Below, one piece after another: positions 16,336 to 29,464 of a DNA stretch of 64,000 bases. Both the position numbers and the translations under genes were made by a program. Within the stretch, counting starts at the first letter, position 1. Each line of letters opens with the position of its first letter. Source of the stretch: DATMER01 sp963741305 (lineage in GTDB: Bacteria > Acidobacteriota > Thermoanaerobaculia > Multivoradales > UBA5704); assembly GCA_963741305.1 (NCBI GenBank), contig CAVUHL010000003.1, forward strand, positions 5,270,001-5,334,000. Reading direction: 5' to 3'. Under the pieces are notes generated by a model. The model saw only the letters and a program-made list of their open reading frames with translations, searched no databases and was not told the DNA's origin.

Positions 16336-19300
16336 TCATGCGTTTCGGCCCGTGAGCGGCACTTCCAGCCGGACCTCGGTGCCGCGGCCCGCGGCCGAGT
16401 CGACCGTCAGCCATCCCTTGAGGTCGGCGGCCCGCGCGCTCATGCTGCCCAATCCGTGGCGGGTCTCCCCTTCGGCGGGCTCGTCGAAGCCTTTGCCGTC
16501 GTCCCGGATGCTCGCGGTCAGGCGCCAGCCTTTCACGGCGAGCGACATGGTGACCGTGGCCGCGCCCGAATGCCGGGCCACGTTGTGGAGCGCCTCCTTG
16601 AAGATCAGGTAGAGCTGGCGGCGCTCGACCGGCGAGAGCTTGACGTCTTCGGCATCCGCGGGCGCCTGCAGGTTCCAGACGACGCCGCTCGATTCCAGCA
16701 GGTCGCCGGCGAAACGGCGGATCCGCGTCGCCAGGCTGCGCAGGTCGTCGCGGCGGGGGTCGATCGCCCAGATGCTCTCGCCGAGCGCGTCCATCATTTC
16801 GCGCGCGGTCTCGCCGATGTCTGTGACCAGGCGCGTGCCGTCCGCGTCCCCCTGGGCCCGGCGCCGCGCCAGCTCGCTCAGGATGGAGATGCGCGACAGG
16901 CTCGATCCCAGGTCGTCGTGGAGGTCGGTGGCGATGCGGGTGCGCATCCGCTCCAGCGCCAGCAGGTGGGAGACGCGGTAGCGGTAGAGCGCGGCAATGC
17001 CGGCCGCCAGCGCGAGCGCCACGAGGCCCAGGAACCAGACGCGCCGCCAGAGCGGCGGGCGGACGACGATCAGGACCTCGGCCGGCACCACGCTGGCGGC
17101 GCGGTCTTCGAGGGTGACGGCGCGCACCAGGAAGCGGTAGCGGCCCGCCGGCAGGTGGGCGTAGACCACGGACCGCGCTCCGCTCGCCGGGTTCCAGTCG
17201 CGGTCGAAATTCTCCATCCTGACCTGGTAGCGGAGGCTCTCTCCCGGCGCGAAGCTCAAGGCCAGGAATTCGATCTCCAGCCGGCTTCGCCTCGTCTCCA
17301 TCTCGATGCCTTCGACGCGCGGCGCGCCAAGCTCGGAGACCCGCTGCGGCACGCCGTTGATGCTGACTCCCGTGATCCAGGGCGACGGCACCAGGGAGAT
17401 GGGCTCGCGTACCGGCACGAGCTGGGACAGGCCCCGCCGGGTCCCGAACCAGAGGCGCCCTTCGCGGTCCCGCCCCGCCGTGTCCACCAGGTTGCTCGCC
17501 AGCCCGTCCAGGGTCGTGAAGTGCTCGAGCCGCCCGGTCTCGGGGTCCAGCCGGTCGATCCCCCGGTGCCCGCCGACGAAGATCCGGCCCCAGCGGTCTT
17601 CGGTCAGGCAGCGGACTTCGTTGGAGGAGATCCCTTCCAGAGTGGTCAGCCGGACGAAGCGGGGAGAGCGCGACGACGTGACATCCAGCCGGCCCACGCC
17701 GCCTCCTTCGGTGGCGATCCAGAGCCGGCCCCGGGCGTCGACGTGGAGGTCGGTGACCGGCGCATCCGGCAGGCCGCGCTCCGGGCCGAACCGCTCCAGG
17801 CGACGGTTTCCAGGGGCGGGGGCGTCGCGGACCAGCCTCAGCACGCCGCCCCGCGCGAGGCCGACCCAGACCTGGCCGCCGCGGTCTTCGGCCAGGGCCC
17901 AGGGCAGGCTGCCGGCGGCCAGGCCTTCTTCGCTGCCGAACGAGCGCAGCTCCCCAGTGGCCCGCACCCTCTGGGTGAGCGGCCGCGCTCCGTTGGTGGC
18001 GATCCAGAGGTCTCCCCGGCTGTCCTCGAAGATCCGCTCAATGCTGTTGCCGCCGAGCCCGTCCCGGGCCGCGATCACGGTTGGCAGGACCGAGCCGAGG
18101 TCTTCGAAGCGCGTGCCGGCGGGATAGCGCAGGAGGCCCTGCCCCGTCGCGATCCACCATCCACCCGACCGGTCGAGCACGGCGCTCTGGTGCACGCTGA
18201 ACCCCAGGTAGCCGATCTCCGGGGGCAGCCGGGGGCGGACGGCCGTCAGGCGCGCGCCGTCGAAGCGGTGCAGCCAGAGCTCGCGCTTGTAGGTGTCGCC
18301 GGAGTGCACGTAGAGCGCACCGTCGCCGCCCTGGAAGATCGAGAGCACCTGCGGGTTCGCCAGCCCTTCATGGGCCGTGTAGCCGATGAGGCCGTGGCGC
18401 GCCACCCGCATGACGCCGCGCCCTGCGGTGCCCAGCCAGAGGTTGCCGTCCCGGTCTTCGGCCACGGCGGTGAGAGAGGAATCGACGAGGCCGTTCTCTT
18501 CCGTCCAGGCGCGGAGGAGGCGCCCGTCCCAGAGGAACATGCCGCGGTTCGAGACCAGCCGCACCTGGTCGCCCGAGGCAAGGGCCTTCTGCCAGCCGGT
18601 GTCGTCGTCGGGATTACCGAGCTCGCAGGCTTCGCCCGCCCGGAGGGACATCGACGCAGGCTGGTCGATCGTGATCCGGCAACCGCGCTCGGCGGCCGAC
18701 GCGGCCAGCGAGGGCGGCACGCCGCCCGGCCCGGGCCGCCCGGCCCCGGGCTTGAAGACGAAGACGCGCAGGTGATGGATGACCCAGAGCCGGCCGTTGC
18801 GGTCCACTTCCAGGTCGAGCACCCGGTCGTCGCCGTGATGAGGCAGGACCGGCTGGTAGGAGATCCGCCCGTCAGGCAGGCGGCGCAGCAATCCCTGCTG
18901 GGTGCCGATCCACAGGCTGCCGTCCGGCGTCTCGGCGAAGGAGTCGATGGTCGCCGGCCGGCCGGGCAGGGCTTCCAGGCCGATCTTCTCGACGTCGCCG
19001 CTGCCCGGATCGAGGACGAAGAGCTGCCCGGCGCCTCCGGCCCAGAGACGGCCGGCGCGGTCTTCGTAGAGGGAGAAGACCGGCTCAGGCGTGGCGGATC
19101 CGAGCGCGACCCTTTCGAACGCGGGGCGGCCCGCGGGCCGGTCGGGAAGGAATCGGGCGAGGCCGCTGTGCGTGGCGGTCCACCAGGTGCCGTCGCGCCC
19201 TTCCAGCAGGGCATGCACGCGGGCGTGCGGCAGCCCGTCCGCGCTGCCGTAGGTGGTGAACCGCCCGCCGTCGAAACGGCTCACGCCGTCGGTCGTGGCA

Positions 19301-19464
19301 ATCCAGAGGTAGCCCCGGCCGTCCTGGACGATGTCCGTGATCGAGTCGCCGGCAAGGCCGTCCGCAATGCCGTAGGCGCGGACCGGCAACTGCTCGGCGG
19401 AGGAAATACTGGCTACCAGCCATGCCGCCAGCCAGGGCAGCCACTTCAACCTGCGGGGGTGCAC
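16336..19464 (-). CDS. Two-component-propeller hybrid sensor histidine kinase (HisKA_3 type)
   Basis: The protein has 1042 residues. A signal peptide is followed by about a dozen propeller repeats with the usual GLWIAT / GRLWVG / DREGRLWFGT pattern (residues about 30-680), a Y_Y_Y domain (about 690-760), one transmembrane helix (FLGLVALALAAGIAALY), a HisKA_3 dimerisation domain with the phosphorylated His in ATDLHDDLGSSLS, and an HATPase domain (DDGKGFD, HGLGSMSARA). The propeller faces the periplasm and probably senses a glycan or other ligand. Start is GTG 19464. It forms an operon with the esterase upstream and the regulator downstream. Confidence 0.92.
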   Translation of the reverse strand: MHPRRLKWLPWLAAWLVASISSAEQLPVRAYGIADGLAGDSITDIVQDGRGYLWIATTDGVSRFDGGRFTTYGSADGLPHARVHALLEGRDGTWWTATHSGLARFLPDRPAGRPAFERVALGSATPEPVFSLYEDRAGRLWAGGAGQLFVLDPGSGDVEKIGLEALPGRPATIDSFAETPDGSLWIGTQQGLLRRLPDGRISYQPVLPHHGDDRVLDLEVDRNGRLWVIHHLRVFVFKPGAGRPGPGGVPPSLAASAAERGCRITIDQPASMSLRAGEACELGNPDDDTGWQKALASGDQVRLVSNRGMFLWDGRLLRAWTEENGLVDSSLTAVAEDRDGNLWLGTAGRGVMRVARHGLIGYTAHEGLANPQVLSIFQGGDGALYVHSGDTYKRELWLHRFDGARLTAVRPRLPPEIGYLGFSVHQSAVLDRSGGWWIATGQGLLRYPAGTRFEDLGSVLPTVIAARDGLGGNSIERIFEDSRGDLWIATNGARPLTQRVRATGELRSFGSEEGLAAGSLPWALAEDRGGQVWVGLARGGVLRLVRDAPAPGNRRLERFGPERGLPDAPVTDLHVDARGRLWIATEGGGVGRLDVTSSRSPRFVRLTTLEGISSNEVRCLTEDRWGRIFVGGHRGIDRLDPETGRLEHFTTLDGLASNLVDTAGRDREGRLWFGTRRGLSQLVPVREPISLVPSPWITGVSINGVPQRVSELGAPRVEGIEMETRRSRLEIEFLALSFAPGESLRYQVRMENFDRDWNPASGARSVVYAHLPAGRYRFLVRAVTLEDRAASVVPAEVLIVVRPPLWRRVWFLGLVALALAAGIAALYRYRVSHLLALERMRTRIATDLHDDLGSSLSRISILSELARRRAQGDADGTRLVTDIGETAREMMDALGESIWAIDPRRDDLRSLATRIRRFAGDLLESSGVVWNLQAPADAEDVKLSPVERRQLYLIFKEALHNVARHSGAATVTMSLAVKGWRLTASIRDDGKGFDEPAEGETRHGLGSMSARAADLKGWLTVDSAAGRGTEVRLEVPLTGRNA

Positions 19465-19480
19465 ACCCCGACTCTACACG

Positions 19481-20218
19481 TCACCAGCCCATCAGGTCGA
19501 TGGCATACGGGAGCATCTTGAGCCACCAGGGCCAGTCATGGGCCACGTCATGCCCCCACATGTCGAGGAAGTGCGGAATCCCCTTGCTGTGGAGGAGTTG
19601 GGAGAGGGACCTGGAGGCGTCCGGCGCCTCGTACGCGCCCTGGCCGGTGAGGATGAGGATCTTGCACGCGGCCTGCAGCTTGTGGAGGTTGTCCCCTCCG
19701 AGGCCCGGCAAAAACCAGGCCGGATTGTTGAAGAAGGCGTTGTCGTCGCTGTAGCCATGAAGGTAGTCCGGCCCCAGGTCGTAGAAGCCGCTCATGGCGA
19801 TGACCCCGTCGAAGAGGTCGGGCCGGCGGAACAGCGCATTGGCCGCATGGAAAGCCCCGAAGCTGGCACCGGCGGTGGAGACCCGGAGGTCCGCGGTCTG
19901 GCAGGCGCTGCGGATGTAGGGCACGACCTCGTCCTCGATGTAGCGCGAGTAGAGGGCCTGCCGCCGCGCCTGTTCCTGCACGGGCAGATTGCGGTCCATC
20001 CAGGACTGGTTGTTGATGCTGTCGATCGAGAAAACCCGGACCCGCCCGGCCTCGATCTGCGGCGTGACGGCTCCGATCAGCCCGAAACGTTCATTTTCCA
20101 GGAAGTCGGCCGCTGCCGTGGGATACAGGAGCACCGGGTGCCCCCAGCTGCCGTACGAGACGATCGGCATGTCCTTGCCCAGGCTTGGGCTGTGCCAGCC
20201 CTCGATCTTGCGCTCCAT
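19481..20218 (-). CDS. Alpha/beta-hydrolase esterase (EstA/D-like)
   Basis: The protein has 245 residues. The nucleophile elbow is TAGASFGAF (GxSxG type) near residue 118, and HDVAHDWPWW near the C-terminus supplies the likely His. It has no signal peptide. ATG 20218 is preceded by GGAGGG at good spacing; an upstream TTG contains that site and was rejected. It lies 16 bases before the sensor kinase gene on the same strand. Such esterases cleave short acyl or feruloyl-type esters; the real substrate is unknown. Confidence 0.8.
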   Translation of the reverse strand: MERKIEGWHSPSLGKDMPIVSYGSWGHPVLLYPTAAADFLENERFGLIGAVTPQIEAGRVRVFSIDSINNQSWMDRNLPVQEQARRQALYSRYIEDEVVPYIRSACQTADLRVSTAGASFGAFHAANALFRRPDLFDGVIAMSGFYDLGPDYLHGYSDDNAFFNNPAWFLPGLGGDNLHKLQAACKILILTGQGAYEAPDASRSLSQLLHSKGIPHFLDMWGHDVAHDWPWWLKMLPYAIDLMGW

Positions 20219-20274
20219 CCGGGTTCCCTCCAAAGGCGCCTACTCTACAATGGTCTCTCACCCGGAGGTCCGCC

Positions 20275-20432
20275 ATGCGAGCAGTTTCCGGCCTCGTCCT
20301 GACTGTATCCCTCGTCTCCGCCCTCGCGGCTCCCGCCGCTTTACGCCACGCCCTGGGGCGAAGGCGGCCCCTCGGGCCTCTGGAAGAGCAGCGACGGCGC
20401 CCCGCGACCACCAATACCTGCCGTGGCAAGAG
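20275..20432 (+). pseudogene. 5' fragment of a secreted propeller-type protein, cut by the IS target palindrome
   Basis: ATG 20275 follows GGAGGT at good spacing and opens a signal peptide (VSGLVLTVSLVSALAAP). The frame then reads unlikely protein, while the neighbouring frame gives YATPWGEGGPSGLWKSSDGA, a BNR-propeller start. A one-base frameshift soon after the signal peptide is the simplest reading. The fragment ends at the palindrome and IS copy beginning at 20433. Confidence 0.5.
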
Positions 20433-21883
20433 GTAGAGATGGGATGAGAAGGCCACCCTCCTGGTGGCGCAGTGCCATAAAATGGCCTGCAGAACTAGGA
20501 CTAAAGCGCTTGGAGGCGCAATAGGGAGGATGGCCCGTGCAGAATGCTATCAGAGTGGAGGTGCAGGCGGTTGTGGGCGTGGATCTCGGGGATCGTTTTA
20601 GCCAGGTCTGTTGCTTAGCGCGGGAAACAGGAGCGGTCCTGGAAGAGAAGCGTCTGTCGACGACCTCGGCAAGTTTTCAGAGCTACTTCGAGGGCCGTGG
20701 TCCGTGTTTGGTGGTGGTGGAGAGCGGGACGCACAGTCCCTGGGTGCGTCGGTTGCTGTCGTCGAGTGGACATCAGGTGATCGTCGCCAATGCCAGCAAG
20801 GTGCGGGCAATCTCAGCGAGCCTACGTAAAACCGACGAGCGGGATGCCCGGTGTCTGGCACAGTTGGGTCGGGTTGATCCGGAGTTGCTCAGTCCAGTGC
20901 ATGCTCGTAGCGAACAGTCGCAACAAGCTTTGGCTGTGGTTCGCTCTCGGGAGGGCTTGGTCAAAGCCCGGACAATGCTGATCAATCAGGTACGGGGGAC
21001 GGTCAAGTCGTTTGGTGGGCGGTTGCCGGGGTGCTCAGCCAAGAGCTTCGCCCAGAAGGTATCGCAATCCTTACCGCAGGAGCTGACGGCGGCTGTGGAG
21101 CCGCTGCTGGCAGTAATCGCGGATCTGAGTGAGCGGATTCGGAGCTTCGATCAGCATATTGAGGCCTTGGCGAAGCGTTTTCCGGTCACCGAGCGGCTGC
21201 GCCAGATCAAGGGTGTGGGAGCGCTGACGGCGTTGACGTTCGTGTTGACGCTGGACGATCCGCATCGCTTTGCCCGTTCGCGCTCGGTAGGGGCCTACCT
21301 GGGGCTGGCGCCCGGGAGTCGAAGCTCTGGCGACTCGACACCGCAATTGCCGATCACCAAGCATGGGGACCAACTGTTACGCCGGCTGCTGGTGCAGGCC
21401 GCACACTACATCCTCGGTCCCTTCGGCCAGGACAGCGACTTGCGCAGCTTCGGCCTGCAACTGGCACAGCGCGGAGGCAAGAACGGCAAGAAGCGAGCGG
21501 TAGTGGCGGTGGCCCGAAAATTGGCGGTGTTACTGCACCGGCTCTGGGTCAGCGGCGAGGATTACGAGCCGCGCCGACAGCCCTTGTCAGTGGTGGCGTA
21601 AAGCTCAGGTAGGGAAAAGCTCAGGCAGGAGGAAGATCCGGTCGATCGGAGCTCGAGTCAAACCCCCGTTGTCGGCGACTGCGCTGGGCGTCTTGGCCCT
21701 CGAGGCCGCCGTAGAGATAGCAGCGCCGCGGCGGTGGTACCCCATCATGCACCGAGCCCAACGAAGGGCTCCTTGAGAGTGCGGATAGAAGACTCGGGGA
21801 CAGACCGCAGCTCCGAAAGATCAAGTAAGGAAGGCCGCCAAGGCGGCCTTGACATTGGGGGGCCTTCTCATAGAAGACGCCCC
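20433..21883 (+). mobile_element. IS110-family (IS1111-like) element, copy 2
   Basis: This is an exact repeat of the block at 14106-15556, in the same orientation. Subterminal repeats TGAGAAGGCC and GGCCTTCTCA are present. If the element is taken out, the flanks rejoin as GGTAGAGACGCCCC, the perfect 14-base inverted partner of GGGGCGTCTCTACC at 21920-21933. The two copies could recombine and delete the 6.3 kb between them. Confidence 0.85.
20537..21601 (+). CDS. IS110-family transposase (DEDD), copy 2
   Basis: This 354-residue protein is identical to the one at 14210-15274, with the same DEDD residues and serine motif. Perfect identity over the whole element implies recent movement or conversion. 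Start GTG 20537 has the same ribosome site. Confidence 0.92.
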   Translation: MQNAIRVEVQAVVGVDLGDRFSQVCCLARETGAVLEEKRLSTTSASFQSYFEGRGPCLVVVESGTHSPWVRRLLSSSGHQVIVANASKVRAISASLRKTDERDARCLAQLGRVDPELLSPVHARSEQSQQALAVVRSREGLVKARTMLINQVRGTVKSFGGRLPGCSAKSFAQKVSQSLPQELTAAVEPLLAVIADLSERIRSFDQHIEALAKRFPVTERLRQIKGVGALTALTFVLTLDDPHRFARSRSVGAYLGLAPGSRSSGDSTPQLPITKHGDQLLRRLLVQAAHYILGPFGQDSDLRSFGLQLAQRGGKNGKKRAVVAVARKLAVLLHRLWVSGEDYEPRRQPLSVVA

Positions 21884-21928
21884 GACCTTGTACACCCGGC
21901 AGAATCTTGCCAGCGTACTGGGGCGTCT
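21875..21928. repeat. Palindromic target repeat of the IS110-type element, copy 2
   Basis: AGACGCCCC (21875-21883) and GGGGCGTCT (21920-21928) are inverted repeats. The reverse complement aligns with the repeat at 15548-15602 along most of its length. The uninterrupted arm continues to GGGGCGTCTCTACCC, which shows what the interrupted arm looked like before insertion. Confidence 0.65.
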
Positions 21929-21983
21929 CTACCCGGCCTCTTCGGCGGCGCCGGGATCTGGGGACGGCGGTTCTAGCACGGCC

Positions 21984-22236
21984 AGGGCGAGCGGGTAGAC
22001 GTGGCAATCCAACGCGTAGAACCCTCTACCCAGTAAACAGGCATGGCTACCCGGCCGGTAGACCGCTCTACCCGGTGGTCAGGCATGGCTACCCAATGGG
22101 TAGATCGCTCCAAACCACTCATTCGGCCTGCCTACCCGCTCGTTGGAGACAGCTACCCAGTGGGTAGAGCCTTCTACCCATTGGTTAGTCATGGCTACCC
22201 GGTGGGTGGACCCTTCCAACCACTCGTTCGGGCCAC
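21984..22236. repeat. 21-bp repeat array 1, core CTACCC-n3-GGGTAG
   Basis: At least ten units follow each other from 22026, all 21 bases long except one of 22. The best units are CTACCCAATGGGTAGATCGCT and CTACCCAGTGGGTAGAGCCTT: a palindromic core and a variable tail. Weaker units extend to about 21984 and 22236. The array ends 56 bases before the pullulanase start. Since 21 is a multiple of three, frames stay open on both strands; I do not regard them as genes. From 21602 to 22292 there is otherwise only the IS end and its target palindrome. Confidence 0.8.
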
Positions 22237-22292
22237 CTGCCGGTCTATACTTCCGTGCGCGCTGTAGAACTACCGCTCCAGGAGGGCCCCCC

Positions 22293-26459
<4,167 letters not shown>

Positions 26460-26526
26460 AGCCCGGCGAGCACGGGAGCCATGCCGGTGAGGACTGGCGC
26501 CGTGCGCGAACCGGCTGGAGCCTCCC

Positions 26527-26674
26527 AACCCGCGGCTGAGGCCGCTCAACCCGCGGGCCGAACGGGAAAACCCGCGGGTTGAGCCAGAAAACCCGCGGGT
26601 TGAACCGCCAAACCCGGCGGTTGGCCTGCCTGACCCGCGAGTTGTGATGCAAAACCCCCGGGTTGACACACTAA
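26527..26674. repeat. 21-bp repeat array 2, left part, core AACCCGCGGGTT
   Basis: Seven consecutive units of exactly 21 bases run from 26527, for example AACCCGCGGGTTGAGCCAGAA and AACCCGCGGGTTGAACCGCCA. A 12-base palindrome is followed by a 9-base variable spacer. The IS1380-type element interrupts the next unit; the array resumes in phase at 28410. Confidence 0.85.
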
Positions 26675-28406
26675 CCCGGATTTCTCACCGAGGACATGGA
26701 AAAGGGCTACCTCCGGTGGTATAAGTGTCGTGTCAGCAAGCACTTCTACCACAAAAGGAGGATAGCCCGTGACGACAGACTGTACCTCTGCTCAGCTTGA
26801 GTTTCAAGGGTTGACTCGGCGGACGGTGGTGGCGTCATTCGACGGCGGTACCCTGAGCTCGGACGGCGGGGTCTTGCTGTTGTCCGAGGTGGACCGACGC
26901 TTGGGGCTGTTGGAGGGGTTTGCGGCCTGTTTCGAGGATCATCGCAATCCAGCCCTGGTAGAGCACAGCGTCGTGGAGCTGGTGCGTCAGCGTGTGTTTG
27001 GGCTGGCTCTTGGCTATGAGGATCTGAATGACCACGATGAGCTGCGCAGCGATCCGCTGCTGGCTTCGGTGGCCGGCAAGGCCGATCCGACCGGTAGCGA
27101 CCGTCGCCAAGAGCAGGACCGCGGCAAACCGCTGGCCGGCAAGAGTACGTTGAACCGATTGGAATGGGGGGCTGTGAAGCAGGATCGCTATCGCAAGATC
27201 ATCCTCGATCCCGAGGCGGCGGACCGCTTCTTTGTCGATGTATTTCTGGCCTCCTACCGGAAGGCTCCGTCAGAGATCGTGCTGGACCTGGACGCTACCG
27301 ACGATCCTCTGCATGGCGAGCAGGAAGGCCGTTTCTTCCATGGCTACTACGGTGGGTACTGTTACCTTCCGTTGTATATTTTTTGCGGCTCTCACCTGTT
27401 GTGCGCCCGTCTGCGGCAGGCCAACGTCGATGCATCTTGCGGTGCGGTCAGCGAGCTCGAGCGCATCGTGTCACGGGTTCGCGACAGGTGGCCTGAGGTG
27501 CGCATCATCGTACGTGGAGATTCGGGGTTTGCGCGTGAAGAGCTGATGAGTTGGTGCGAGAGCCACGGCGTGGACTTTGTCTTCGGTCTGGCGCGCAATG
27601 CTCGGCTGCAGCGCGCTCTCGGGGGAGAGTTGGAGCAGGCTCGTGCGCAGTTCGAAGAATCCGGCAAGGCGGCGCGCGTGTTCAAGGATTTTGTCTACCG
27701 CACCAAGAAAAGTTGGTCTCAGCAGCGGCGTGTGATTGGCAAAGCCGAGCACTTGGCCAAGGGCGCCAACCCGCGCTTCCTTGTGACCTCACTGAGCAGC
27801 GAACAGTGGAGTGCTCAGGTGCTTTACGAGAAGCTGTATTGTGCCCGTGGCGAGATGGAGAATCGTATCAAAGAGCAGCAGTTGTGTCTGTTTGCCGACC
27901 GCACCTCAACTCATCACTTGACCAGCAATCAGGCGCGTCTATGGTTTTCCTCGGTGGCCTACGTTCTGCTCAATGAACTGCGCCGTCTGGGCCTGGCAGG
28001 CACCGATCTGGCTCAGGCGCGCTGTGACACGATTCGCATCAAGCTGCTCAAGATTGGCGCTCAGATCAAAGTGACGGTGCGGCGCGTCTGGGTACATTTG
28101 TCCAGTTCCCACCCCAATGCGGCCCTGTTTGCGCGGATCGTCAATCAGTTGCGGGCAAGCCATCCCGCGCTGGCCTGATCTGTCGTCAGAAATCCGCTCT
28201 TGTCCAAACCTCTCCAGGCTGAGGTGTCTCTGGTCGGTCGTAGGAGCGTGCATCGGGCGAGCAACTGCCCGCGACTTACGCTCTTCTTGCGTTTGCTTGG
28301 GCGGCCACGAGGGTGCGCAGTGGCGCACTATCCGTGGCAGTGCGCCACCCGAGCCGGTCGTGGACGCGCAAACTACCGCGGTGAGACCCGTGGTGAGAAA
28401 TCCGGG
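26675..28406 (+). mobile_element. IS1380-family insertion sequence inside repeat array 2
   Basis: The element is 1732 bases long. The terminal inverted repeats CCCGGATTTCTCACC (26675-26689) and GGTGAGAAATCCGGG (28392-28406) match perfectly over 15 bases. Both sides carry CTAA (26671-26674 and 28407-28410), a four-base target duplication as expected for the family. The length, single transposase gene and ends are all complete. Removing the element and one CTAA restores the 21-bp phase of the array. Confidence 0.9.
26769..28178 (+). CDS. IS1380-family transposase
   Basis: The protein has 469 residues. It shows the DDE residues in LDLDATDDPLHG, RGDSGFA and ARGEMENRIKE, the order seen in IS1380 transposases, plus the N-terminal SSDGGVLLL block. 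It cuts and joins the 15-base terminal repeats. Start GTG 26769 has AAAGGAGGA upstream. It appears intact. Confidence 0.93.
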   Translation: MTTDCTSAQLEFQGLTRRTVVASFDGGTLSSDGGVLLLSEVDRRLGLLEGFAACFEDHRNPALVEHSVVELVRQRVFGLALGYEDLNDHDELRSDPLLASVAGKADPTGSDRRQEQDRGKPLAGKSTLNRLEWGAVKQDRYRKIILDPEAADRFFVDVFLASYRKAPSEIVLDLDATDDPLHGEQEGRFFHGYYGGYCYLPLYIFCGSHLLCARLRQANVDASCGAVSELERIVSRVRDRWPEVRIIVRGDSGFAREELMSWCESHGVDFVFGLARNARLQRALGGELEQARAQFEESGKAARVFKDFVYRTKKSWSQQRRVIGKAEHLAKGANPRFLVTSLSSEQWSAQVLYEKLYCARGEMENRIKEQQLCLFADRTSTHHLTSNQARLWFSSVAYVLLNELRRLGLAGTDLAQARCDTIRIKLLKIGAQIKVTVRRVWVHLSSSHPNAALFARIVNQLRASHPALA

Positions 28407-28493
28407 CTAAACCCGCCGGTTGAAACATTAAAGCCGCGGGTTGGGACGCTAAACCCGCGGGTCAGGAGGCTCCAGCGGCGGGTTTGCCGGCCC
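28407..28493. repeat. 21-bp repeat array 2, right part
   Basis: After the target duplication, units continue at 28410, 28431, 28452 and 28473 with the same 21-base step: AACCCGCCGGTT, AAGCCGCGGGTT, AACCCGCGGGTC, then CAGCGGCGGGTT. The array stops just before the ExbB-like gene's stop codon at 28501. Confidence 0.8.
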
Positions 28494-28500
28494 TTCGCCC

Positions 28501-29190
28501 CTACTCCCCCATCTCCAGGAAGAATTCCATCAGCTCGGCCGACGAGCTCTCCATCTCCACCCGCAGCCGCTCGATCCGCTCCGTCAGGTAGTTGAACATC
28601 CAGGCCGCCGGGATGGCAACCAGGATGCCCAGGGCGGTCGTCACCAGGGCTTCCGCGATGCCCGAGGAGACGGTCTCGAACCCGCCCTGTCCACCCGCAT
28701 CGGCGATGGCCCGGAAGGCGTGGATGATCCCCACCACCGTGCCGAAGAGCCCGACGAAAGGGGAGATCGTGGCAATGGTCGCGAGGGTCCCGAGGCCGCG
28801 CTTGAAGCGGGCGAGGGTGACCATGCTGGAGCGCTCCACCGCCCGCGCCGACGCTTCGATGACCGCCTCGGCCGGAAGCGAGCCGCGGGCATTCTTCTGC
28901 TGCCAGGTGATGAGGCCCGCCGAGACCACGCGGGCGAGATGGCTGTGCGGGAATCGGCCCGCGGCTTCGACCGCCTCGCGCAGCCAGTCTTCCCGCTCCC
29001 TCTCCGGTTTCTGGGCGAGGATGCGCGCGAACTCCAGCGACTGGCGCCGGGCCCGCCGGAAGGTGAGCAGCCGCTCGGCCGACACCGAAAGGGACAGGAT
29101 GGACAGGGCGACCAGGGCGAAGACCACGGCCAGCCCCGTGACGCTCATCTCCGCCAGGCCGAGGGACGAAAAGAAATCGGCTTCCTTCAT
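28501..29190 (-). CDS. MotA/TolQ/ExbB-type proton-channel protein
   Basis: The protein has 229 residues from ATG 29190, behind GGGAGAAC. It has the usual three transmembrane helices: VTGLAVVFALVALSILSLSV near the N-terminus, then TLATIATISPFVGLFGTVVGI and ALVTTALGILVAIPAAWMF. The TISPFVGLFGTV block and the second Thr-rich helix are diagnostic. It would form a proton-driven motor with an ExbD/TolR partner. None is adjacent; the only candidate in view is at 47038-47454. A 41-codon upstream extension was rejected because it has no ribosome site. Confidence 0.88.
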   Translation of the reverse strand: MKEADFFSSLGLAEMSVTGLAVVFALVALSILSLSVSAERLLTFRRARRQSLEFARILAQKPEREREDWLREAVEAAGRFPHSHLARVVSAGLITWQQKNARGSLPAEAVIEASARAVERSSMVTLARFKRGLGTLATIATISPFVGLFGTVVGIIHAFRAIADAGGQGGFETVSSGIAEALVTTALGILVAIPAAWMFNYLTERIERLRVEMESSSAELMEFFLEMGE

Positions 29191-29308
29191 GAGGTTCTCC
29201 CTTTCACCGACAGGTGAATCGATCGGCTTCGCCGCTGGCGAAGCAGTTGTTCGGGAGGCGCCCCTCGGTTGAATTAGAAGGGGGATGGGGGGATTTGGTT
29301 CCGGAGTC

Positions 29309-29457
29309 CTCACCCCCTAACCCCCTCTCCCACACGCACTCACACCCGCCCGGGAGAGGGGGAACCGGATAGAAGCCGGACCTGAAAGCTTTTTGGGTGG
29401 GGGCGCCCCTCTCCCGGGCGGGTGTGAGTGCGTGTGGGAGAGGGGACGGGGGTGAGG
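29309..29457. repeat. CTCTCCC inverted-repeat element A
   Basis: About 149 bases with ends CCTCACCCCC and GGGGGTGAGG. The long inner arms include CACACGCACTCACACCCGCC and its complement, each next to CTCTCCC or GGGAGAG. Related elements occur at 31727-31897 and 46888-47036. It separates the ExbB-like gene from the prenyl synthase gene and could fold as a strong RNA hairpin or act as a transcription stop. Confidence 0.8.
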
Positions 29458-29464
29458 GTTCCGG

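Noticed and set aside
16456..19521. A 1021-codon open frame on the plus strand
   Set aside because: It is the antisense of the sensor kinase gene; high GC keeps the opposite strand open. The kinase strand has all the domain motifs.
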